Part shown: one piece after another, positions 1 to 7,407 of the stretch
How the letters are laid out: every line of letters begins with the position of its first letter
Numbering within the stretch: the first letter of the stretch is position 1
Position numbers and translations under genes: made by a program
The notes under the pieces: generated by a model
What the model saw: the letters and a program-made list of their open reading frames with translations, nothing else
What the model was told of the DNA's origin: nothing
Databases searched by the model: none
Assembly: GCA_037481715.1 (NCBI GenBank)
Contig: JBBFLD010000012.1
Location: 1-64,000 of the forward strand
DNA length: 64,000 nt
Source: Rosettibacter sp037481715
GTDB taxonomy: Bacteria > Bacteroidota > Ignavibacteria > Ignavibacteriales > Melioribacteraceae
Reading direction: 5' to 3'

Positions 1-80
1 GAATAAACAATCAAGTCTTTCTGAGCGAAGCGAAGAATCTCTGAATAATCATTGCGAACATTGAGTGCACAGCGGTTAAG
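1..80. repeat. Fragment of a dispersed-type intergenic repeat
   Basis: Positions 21-40 read, on the minus strand, AGATTCTTCGCTTCGCTCAG, and 50-59 read CATTGCGAAC. Both words are typical of short GC-richer repeats scattered between genes in many environmental bacterial genomes. They stand out against the AT-rich surroundings and lie just past the stop of the PL26-like gene. Whether further copies exist cannot be seen in this window, so the call rests on recognition of the motif. Confidence 0.35.
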
Positions 81-89
81 TTATCAATC

Positions 90-3000
90 TTATTTCAAAC
101 GATACACTTTAAAGTTATCAATCTCCTGATGCGACTTTACAGTTCTAAATCCAAAATAGCCTTCGGTTAAAGGTTCATCATCTTTAAACGAAAAATATTC
201 TTCACCATCAACATAAAGTTTTGTAGTGCCGTTATAAACCACAATCTGAATCAAATAATTTTTATTTGGCTTGAGTAAATATTTGTCATCCTGAAAATCA
301 AATAAAAGCGTACGTTCTCCATTCCCTTGATATTTTCGAAAACGAGTAGTTGTGTTATTATTTCCTCCTATTCCAGCATAATAAAGTCGAAGTGAATCAT
401 AATCAGCCAATGTTCCATCTCTTGTAAATAAATTTTCTCTTCGCGGGTCTTCAGCCATCCAGAATTGATTGAGGTCAGATAATCTATCATTATAACCATT
501 GTCTACTATAACTTTTCGATTATATTCAATCAAAATATTTCCAGACAATTTTTTGTTGAACCAAACTGTTGTTCCATGTTCAACATCAATAATTAATTTC
601 CCATCTTTTACTTCAACTTTAGAGTGTGGAGAAATTTTTGTTTCTACAATCCAGTTACTCAAGTCATTGTCAAAATTATCTTGATAAAGTAATTCACCTT
701 TTTCAAACTGATTAATAGAATTTCTATCTTGAAATTTATTTTCAGAAAATTGAATACTCTCCGGGATAGCATCACCAATCAAATCAAGTAGTTCAATAGC
801 ATTTAAGCACCATTGTGCAGTGTTATTTGTTGATGCCCATTTAACTTCGTAAACTGGTTGTAAACTTTGAATAGCATCATATTTTTCCATTTCAAAATTT
901 GTTTGAAAACGTCTTGAGCCGAAATTAAAAAACTCTTTCCATGCTCTTTCAGCATAAGATTTGTTACCAGTAACTTTAGCATAATAAGCTGGCAGGCGAG
1001 CATACCATGAACCCGGTGTCCCTAATTCTACAGCTTTGTTAAATTCTTTTTCAATTTCTTCTTTTGGAGCTGCATAAAGTTTACAGAACTGCAGCCAGAG
1101 TTTATTCCATTTTTCATCTTTTAGAAGATTGCTTAATTCGAAAGCTACTTCGGGTCCTCCCATTAAAACTGATAAATGAGCAGAACCAATATCGTTTTCA
1201 CTCAAGCGATATAATTTATAAGTCTTAGGGTCATAACCAAATGCAGCATCTTTACCTGAGAAAAATCCATAAGGCATTTCATATAAAGAATTCACACCAA
1301 TCATAATACGGTCACGATATTTTGTATCACCTGTGCGTTCCCATTCAGTCATCCAGTTTCCAACTAATGCCAGCCAATCGGGACCAACACGTGCATGAGT
1401 AGGATATTGACTTTTTTCCAAAATTAAGCGAAGCGGGTCGTACTTACCTATTGCTTCGTTTGCTGCATCAACAACTTCACGCATTAAATCACCGGTTCTT
1501 TCATCCGTAGTTAAGTAATAATAGAAACGTTTAAGAGCAGCCTGCGAGATACGAACTTCTTTAGCACCGCAGCCCCAGTGAATCACATTATGACGTGAAC
1601 CCAATCCTTTAAAAGGTCCAAGATGATATACATCAACTTCACCAGTGTGACGAGTCATTGCTTCTGCCATTCGAAAAATGTCTTCCCTACCTGAACGTAA
1701 ATAACTATACCACAACCACATATTTGGCATTAGTTCAGTATTGTCCCATGCAAAACCACCTATATCATATCTCCATGTATGTCTTTGAAAATCGTAACTG
1801 TGCATTACATCACCATAATTCCAGAATCCATACCAATGACGTTGTTCCACTTCTAATTTATAATACTCAAAAGCTTTATCGAGTTGTTCTTCCAACCAGC
1901 GTTTAGTATTTGTGCTTCTATCTGGTAAACTCCAAACTCCAAATACTTTAATACTATGAATATATTCCGGCGATGCAGTAAGCAATGGAGGATTATTTCC
2001 AATTTGCACAATTTTATGTAATGTTTCATAAGAAGGAACATTTGATGAAGCATACAATAAAATTTCAGAAGTTCGTCCAATTCCAGTTGCAATACTAAAG
2101 CCTGGTTGAACATCTTCATAACTTGCAGTTAAATCGTGTCCATATGCAAGTGTATCGTAATGTCTCATATCCATTACTTCTGCATCTGGGGACCACAACC
2201 AGATTTTTAATTGTGATGTATCTTTCTTAACATTATTAATTTCTAATGCTGAGGGGAATGACTGCCAAAAATCTCTCAAGCAAGCTGCAAGTCCACCAGA
2301 AACATCTCCTACAAAAGCCAAACCAGTAGAACGATTGCCATATCCTGCATCAATCCATGAACTTTTATCATTAGTTCTTTTCAAAATTCGGAAACCATCT
2401 GCATTTAATTGCACTAATTTAAAATCATTCCACGAAGCCCAATTTTTAATTAACTGTTGTTGTCTTTCAGAAAATGCAGATAATTCAGGAATGCGTTCGC
2501 CTGTAAGTTGTTTTGAATATAGTTCTTCATTTCTATCGAGCGGGAATCTTCCTGTTAACGGCTGGCAAGGTTCATCCCACAATCTTCCATCATCACCAGA
2601 AAAACGAATGTGCCTGTTATAAAATTGTTCATCAAGCGGAACATCAAAAACAAATCCCAGTCCACGAATAAAATCTATTTCTTGATTTCCATCATAAATT
2701 ATTGTATGAACCAAACGGATTGATTGTAATCCTGCATAAAAATAGAGACGCACAATAAACGGCAGCCAGCTTCTTTTACTTGATTCTGAATAATGTTGTC
2801 CTTCAATTTTAATAACTGCTCTTACAGGACCATTTTGTTCAACAGTAACTTTTTCAATTTTGCTTATGAATTTTTCTCTGTAAGGTTGATTATCAGTCTC
2901 TGTATTTGGACCATTCTGTAAAATACAAGTTAATTTCCCTCCTGTTGATATATTCTTCCCATCTAATTTTATAAATCGAATAATTTGATTTCCTTGCTTT

Positions 3001-3461
3001 GGAATATCACATTGTAAAACTCCAGTATTAACAAAAACATCTTCACTATTTTCAACAACTTCAACTTTTTTGTTGTAATTAAAATTTTCTTTTTCGACTA
3101 TCTCTAATTGAAAAATTGAATCTGCATCAGAATCAATAACTGTACTTAAGCCAACCCACTTTAATGAACCATCGGGCCAGTAAGCTAATGTCCATGATTG
3201 CAATGGCAGAAGCTTGCCTTTCGAATTCTTTAACTGAAATTTTGTTGACTTCTTAAATTTACTTTCAGGTAAAGGTACACCCCAGCTAACTCCAGTTGAA
3301 AGTGTCGGAGGTTTACCCCCAAGCCATGATAATTTAATAATACCCTCATTTTGTCCCAAAATATAATTATAACATAATACAACAATGATAAGCAAATAAT
3401 TAATTAACAAATTTTTATTAAAAAATATTGAAAATAATTTGGAGTGAAGTTTTCTTATCAT
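90..3461 (-). CDS. PL26-like exo-rhamnogalacturonan lyase with C-terminal DUF6250-like domain
   Basis: Protein of 1123 residues with an N-terminal signal anchor or signal peptide (hydrophobic about 18-36, ending in LGQ). The segment from about 40 ('LSWLGGKPP', then 'VSWGVPLPES') matches the RIFT-barrel start of the PcRGLX/YetA family, founded by a fungal exo-rhamnogalacturonan lyase (PL26). A large helical middle part, about 480-900, includes 'WYGFWNYGDVMHSYDF' and 'NVIHWGCGAKE'. The last 200 residues form a separate beta-sandwich-like module ('LLYQDNFDNDLSNW') resembling DUF6250. No T9SS domain is present, so a periplasmic location is likely. It is the last gene of the pectin locus, 42 bp after the GH105 gene. 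By family it would release disaccharides from RG-I chain ends; lyase activity is inferred. Confidence 0.75.
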   Translation of the reverse strand: MIRKLHSKLFSIFFNKNLLINYLLIIVVLCYNYILGQNEGIIKLSWLGGKPPTLSTGVSWGVPLPESKFKKSTKFQLKNSKGKLLPLQSWTLAYWPDGSLKWVGLSTVIDSDADSIFQLEIVEKENFNYNKKVEVVENSEDVFVNTGVLQCDIPKQGNQIIRFIKLDGKNISTGGKLTCILQNGPNTETDNQPYREKFISKIEKVTVEQNGPVRAVIKIEGQHYSESSKRSWLPFIVRLYFYAGLQSIRLVHTIIYDGNQEIDFIRGLGFVFDVPLDEQFYNRHIRFSGDDGRLWDEPCQPLTGRFPLDRNEELYSKQLTGERIPELSAFSERQQQLIKNWASWNDFKLVQLNADGFRILKRTNDKSSWIDAGYGNRSTGLAFVGDVSGGLAACLRDFWQSFPSALEINNVKKDTSQLKIWLWSPDAEVMDMRHYDTLAYGHDLTASYEDVQPGFSIATGIGRTSEILLYASSNVPSYETLHKIVQIGNNPPLLTASPEYIHSIKVFGVWSLPDRSTNTKRWLEEQLDKAFEYYKLEVEQRHWYGFWNYGDVMHSYDFQRHTWRYDIGGFAWDNTELMPNMWLWYSYLRSGREDIFRMAEAMTRHTGEVDVYHLGPFKGLGSRHNVIHWGCGAKEVRISQAALKRFYYYLTTDERTGDLMREVVDAANEAIGKYDPLRLILEKSQYPTHARVGPDWLALVGNWMTEWERTGDTKYRDRIMIGVNSLYEMPYGFFSGKDAAFGYDPKTYKLYRLSENDIGSAHLSVLMGGPEVAFELSNLLKDEKWNKLWLQFCKLYAAPKEEIEKEFNKAVELGTPGSWYARLPAYYAKVTGNKSYAERAWKEFFNFGSRRFQTNFEMEKYDAIQSLQPVYEVKWASTNNTAQWCLNAIELLDLIGDAIPESIQFSENKFQDRNSINQFEKGELLYQDNFDNDLSNWIVETKISPHSKVEVKDGKLIIDVEHGTTVWFNKKLSGNILIEYNRKVIVDNGYNDRLSDLNQFWMAEDPRRENLFTRDGTLADYDSLRLYYAGIGGNNNTTTRFRKYQGNGERTLLFDFQDDKYLLKPNKNYLIQIVVYNGTTKLYVDGEEYFSFKDDEPLTEGYFGFRTVKSHQEIDNFKVYRLK

Positions 3462-3503
3462 AGAATTTTGCTCAAATTATTTTTTATCAAACCGAAATAT
3501 TTT

Positions 3504-5000
3504 TTAGCGTAATAAAATTACTTTCCTGTATTGAGTTAATTCATCAACTTTTAACCTAAGTATATAAGTACCACTTGCAAGATTAGCAGCATAAAACAAA
3601 ATGTTATAATCCCCTCTGTTTTGGTATTGATTAACTAAAGTTTTTAATTCCTGTCCTATTAAATCAAAAACAGAAAGGAGTACATTCCCATTTCTGTACA
3701 ATGAATATGATATTGTTATTTGAGGATTAAATGGGTTAGGGAACGGAGGATGCAAAATTGCAATATTTGGTATAGTAAGATTATCTCTTAAATTTTCAGA
3801 AGAAAAATCAGAAGTAGCATCTGCTAATTTATAAATTTCACTACCTGCAAGTAGGAAAGCTCCAAGACCGTAATCTTCAAAATTCGGGGCTTTGTCATAT
3901 GTAACAGGTTGTCCATCCGAAGGTTGTTTCCCAGTACTTTGAACATAGCCTAAGAAACCATTTTCATGCAAAGCATATTTAACCATTCCATTCCAAGCTT
4001 TAATAGCAGCTTTTTTATATACTGAATCTGTAAGTATTCCTTTATTAGCACCCCATGCAAGTCCGTATGTAAAAAGTGCAGTACCAGAAGTTTCTTTGCC
4101 TCCATATTCATTAGGGTCATGTAGACTTACATTCCAGAATCCATCATCCCTTTGAACAGAAATTAATGCTTCAGCCATTTCTTTGAATGTTTTAATATAT
4201 TCATCTCTATGCGGTGCATCTTCTGGTAATACATCAAGAACACGAGTAAGAGCAGCGAAAACCCATCCATTACCTCTTGACCAATATGTGTCTTCACCAT
4301 TAGGTGATGTATGAGGTGGAGTAAAATCTTTATCTCGCCACCATAAATGATCTATTGGATTATATAACCCAAAGCCGCCTTGTTTTGTTTTTGTAAACAT
4401 GTACATTTCATACATCTTGTGAAAATATGATGTATCTTTATAGATTGTTCCTAACTTTGCAAAAACAGGCATAGCCATGTGTAAAGCATCTATCCACCAC
4501 CAGTCATCAATTTTATCACTATTTACCATTCTATCGATTACTGTTTTTATTTTTTCAATACGTTTTGGCTGTAGATCAATTTGGTAAAGTTCAATGTAAG
4601 TTTGACCACAAGCTTGATTATCTGCATTACGCGTTGTAGTCCCTCCATAAGCTGGTTCCCAATTATGACTTTCAGCCCATTGTACTGCATAATTATAATA
4701 AATTTCATTTGGATCAATTCTAAAGAGTGCTATTAAACCTTCATAATAAACTGCACGAGTCCAGATATTGCTTGGGCGTCTTTTATCTGTAATTATATCA
4801 ATTGAAGGGTCAGGCCATTTTTTCATAAAATAATTATTTGCCAAACGCATTTTCTCAAGCACATCTGCTTTAGTAAGTGGGTCTTGTTCCCCAAGCAATA
4901 ATAAATTTTTGGAGAAAAACAAAAATAAAATTAAAACGACCTTCAAACTGAAACTTGCATATTGGATATTATCCAATAAGATTTTTTTTGATTCATTCAT
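3504..5000 (-). CDS. GH105 unsaturated rhamnogalacturonyl hydrolase with T9SS sorting domain
   Basis: GH105 enzymes hydrolyse the unsaturated galacturonyl residue left by pectin and RG-I lyases. The (alpha/alpha)6 catalytic domain covers about 40-400. The signature 'WWWIDALHMAMPVFAKLG' places the likely catalytic Asp at residue 171, and a 'WSRGNGW' segment follows. The last 85 residues ('PPFPNPFNPQ' to the end 'YRKVILLR') are a T9SS C-terminal domain, so the enzyme should be exported across the outer membrane. I chose the ATG at 5000 because it places the signal sequence ('SLKVVLILFLFFSK') near the N-terminus. An upstream ATG at 5057 in frame would add 19 residues and has no obvious ribosome site. 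A surface location is unusual for a GH105, which more often act in periplasm or cytoplasm. Confidence 0.88.
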   Translation of the reverse strand: MNESKKILLDNIQYASFSLKVVLILFLFFSKNLLLLGEQDPLTKADVLEKMRLANNYFMKKWPDPSIDIITDKRRPSNIWTRAVYYEGLIALFRIDPNEIYYNYAVQWAESHNWEPAYGGTTTRNADNQACGQTYIELYQIDLQPKRIEKIKTVIDRMVNSDKIDDWWWIDALHMAMPVFAKLGTIYKDTSYFHKMYEMYMFTKTKQGGFGLYNPIDHLWWRDKDFTPPHTSPNGEDTYWSRGNGWVFAALTRVLDVLPEDAPHRDEYIKTFKEMAEALISVQRDDGFWNVSLHDPNEYGGKETSGTALFTYGLAWGANKGILTDSVYKKAAIKAWNGMVKYALHENGFLGYVQSTGKQPSDGQPVTYDKAPNFEDYGLGAFLLAGSEIYKLADATSDFSSENLRDNLTIPNIAILHPPFPNPFNPQITISYSLYRNGNVLLSVFDLIGQELKTLVNQYQNRGDYNILFYAANLASGTYILRLKVDELTQYRKVILLR

Positions 5001-5089
5001 TTCTCTATTAACTATTAAATCCATTTTTAATAAACATCTAAGAAGGATTAATAACATTGTTAATTTTTATTGACATGTATAATTAAATT

Positions 5090-5116
5090 GGCTGTGCACG
5101 AATAATTTGCACAGCC
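5090..5116 (-). terminator. Rho-independent terminator after the duplicated-CBM gene
   Basis: A perfect 9 bp stem (GGCTGTGCA / TGCACAGCC) with a 9-base loop lies 20 bp past the stop codon at 5136. On the minus strand it is followed by AT-rich sequence with scattered T runs. It would separate the GH105 and PL26-like genes from the upstream part of the locus, or give partial readthrough. Confidence 0.7.
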
Positions 5117-5135
5117 TTATAGAATAATAAATGCT

Positions 5136-7271
5136 TTACTTTAATAGCATCATTTTTTTAACACTTTGGAATGGCGCTGTATGTTTGCTATTAGGTATAG
5201 CTTCCATTTTGTAAAAATAAATACCCGATGTAAGATTAGAAGCATTGAACTGAATTTGGTGATAACCAACTTCGTAATAACTTTCAACTAATTTTGTTAC
5301 TAATCTACCCAAAATATCATAAACAGATATTTTCACATAACTATATTCTGGTAAAGAAAATTTAATTACAGTAACAGGATTAAAAGGATTGGGATAGTTT
5401 TGCTCAAGCGAATAAGTAATTGGTATAACTGTGTTATTTTCTTCAACTGAAACTGGTTTTTCTACCTTTCCGAGTTTAATCATGCGAGCAACTTCATTAA
5501 GAAAAACTCGTTCTGAACTTTTAGTAAAATTGTAATAATTCATAGGTAGACCCAGAGTTGCATAAGCATGATCATTACCATTTCCAATTAAAGTGCGATA
5601 TCCTGCAGGCATATCAACTGAACCTTTATAGAACTCTTTCCATGGTTCCCAACGAACAAATAAAACATTAGAACTAATAGATTCTCGTGCTAATACTTTA
5701 CCGTTACCTCCATCTGTTGTAGCCATGAAATCATAAGGAGTAATAACCCAATCCATAGTACTATCTGATGCAATAGGAATACCTATAAAAACAGAATCTT
5801 CCGGGAATTCAATTTTTGCTTTAATTGTATCACCAGCTGTATCGTAAGATGTTGTAGTGCTCGTAGGAAGCCAATTTAATCGGTTATTTCTTGCTGCCCA
5901 AGGATGCAGTAATAAAAGCGGTGAGGTAATATTATTCCATGCAGTTTTGTGTGACCCTCCAAAATCTGCACTTGCACCTGAACGTCCAATAATAACTAAA
6001 TCTGCCGAGTTTAGACTATCTATAAAGCTTTGTGAAGCTGTTTCAATTGAAGTGGAGTACAAAGTATAAACATTGTATCCCTCATTTTTTAATGCATCAA
6101 TGAATGGTTTGTCTGCATTTTCTCCTGTTGCAGGATCAATCTTTGTAGGTAAACTTACAAAAGCTATCAGTCCTTTTGGTTTTGGTTGCCATTCTTTATT
6201 TATTTTTGGATCAAATGTTGGACTTGAGGTTAAGATAATATAATTTATACATGAATTTGGTTCACGGCCAAAAATATCAACAGTATGAAGACCTATTGTA
6301 TCAACATTAATTGGAGTATCACCTTTATGCCATGACCATTGACCACGCGGTTGACCTGCAATCTGACCTGTTACTTTCCCATCAAGCCCGAAGAAAAATG
6401 AATCCCCTTTATCGTTTGGGAAGAAGACATATGCCCAAATATAATGATTGCCTTTGTTAACGAATTCTACTTTATAAGTAAGCTTAATATTAATGTTCTC
6501 TGCATTGCTGATACTACCATCACCCTTTGCCATATGAGCACGCATATAACCTTCACCCATAAAACCTGCAATTGAATCTTCCTTTGCAAAATTATCACCG
6601 ATCTTAGAGCCTAAACCAGGTCTGTAAAAATCATATTCCCAAGCAGGAATTACTACTAAACCAAGTGAGTCAGTTCGTTGAACGAAAGTTGGTATTCCCC
6701 ATGATTCCCAATCTGTATTTGTATTTGGATCAAAAGTAGGACTTGATGTAATTATAATATGATCTAAACATGCATTTGGCTCTCTACCAAAAAAATCAAT
6801 TGTATGAGTTCCTGCAGTATCAATATTAATTGTTGCATCTCCTTTGTGCCATGACCATACACCTCGAGGTTGTCCTGCTACTTGTCCAGACACTTTTCCA
6901 TCAAGTCCAAAGAAAAATGAATCACTTTTGTCATTTGGGAAGTATACATATGCCCAGATATAATATGTCCCAGGTATAATGAATTTTACACTATAAGAAA
7001 GTTTAATATTGATGGTTTCTGCGTTACTGATACTTCCATCTCCTTTTGCCATTTTAGCACGCATGTAGCCCGTGCCCATGAAACCTGCTATTGAATCTTC
7101 CATGACAAAAGTATCCCCAGCTTTTGATTCTAAACCGGGACGATATGAACTGAATTTTTCTGCTGGTATTACAACTAGACCAAGAGAATCATATTGCTGG
7201 GTAAATTGAGCATAAGAATTACTTACAGCAAGAATAGCAATTACTAAAAGAAGTAAGAAATTAATTTTCAT
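5136..7271 (-). CDS. T9SS-exported protein with two duplicated carbohydrate-binding-like domains
   Basis: Protein of 711 residues with a clear signal peptide (1-21, ending SYAQ). Residues about 24-185 and 197-352 are close tandem copies, with shared blocks such as 'IAGFMG', 'YMRA', 'AKGDGSISNAE' and 'FFFGLDGKV'. They resemble jelly-roll carbohydrate-binding modules that start with an 'AE/AW..Y' strand. Residues about 365-600 form an uncharacterised alpha/beta domain ('KGLIAFVSLP', 'DLVIIGRSG', 'LLLLHPWAARN') resembling ThuA or glutamine-amidotransferase-like folds. A T9SS C-terminal domain starts near 620 ('NYPNPFNPVT') and ends 'KKMMLLK'. No catalytic motif is recognised. A strong ribosome site (AGGAGGGGG) precedes the ATG. 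The likely role is surface binding of pectic glycan. Confidence 0.7.
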   Translation of the reverse strand: MKINFLLLLVIAILAVSNSYAQFTQQYDSLGLVVIPAEKFSSYRPGLESKAGDTFVMEDSIAGFMGTGYMRAKMAKGDGSISNAETINIKLSYSVKFIIPGTYYIWAYVYFPNDKSDSFFFGLDGKVSGQVAGQPRGVWSWHKGDATINIDTAGTHTIDFFGREPNACLDHIIITSSPTFDPNTNTDWESWGIPTFVQRTDSLGLVVIPAWEYDFYRPGLGSKIGDNFAKEDSIAGFMGEGYMRAHMAKGDGSISNAENINIKLTYKVEFVNKGNHYIWAYVFFPNDKGDSFFFGLDGKVTGQIAGQPRGQWSWHKGDTPINVDTIGLHTVDIFGREPNSCINYIILTSSPTFDPKINKEWQPKPKGLIAFVSLPTKIDPATGENADKPFIDALKNEGYNVYTLYSTSIETASQSFIDSLNSADLVIIGRSGASADFGGSHKTAWNNITSPLLLLHPWAARNNRLNWLPTSTTTSYDTAGDTIKAKIEFPEDSVFIGIPIASDSTMDWVITPYDFMATTDGGNGKVLARESISSNVLFVRWEPWKEFYKGSVDMPAGYRTLIGNGNDHAYATLGLPMNYYNFTKSSERVFLNEVARMIKLGKVEKPVSVEENNTVIPITYSLEQNYPNPFNPVTVIKFSLPEYSYVKISVYDILGRLVTKLVESYYEVGYHQIQFNASNLTSGIYFYKMEAIPNSKHTAPFQSVKKMMLLK

Positions 7272-7407
7272 AACCCCCTCCTTTTATTTTTTAAAATATA
7301 AAGTGAAAGAAATGAATACTTTTTAAAATGTTAATGTGATGAGATAATTTTATGAAATATTACAATCTATAATTTCACTAATTAGTAATTGCTAAGAAAA
7401 AAGGATT

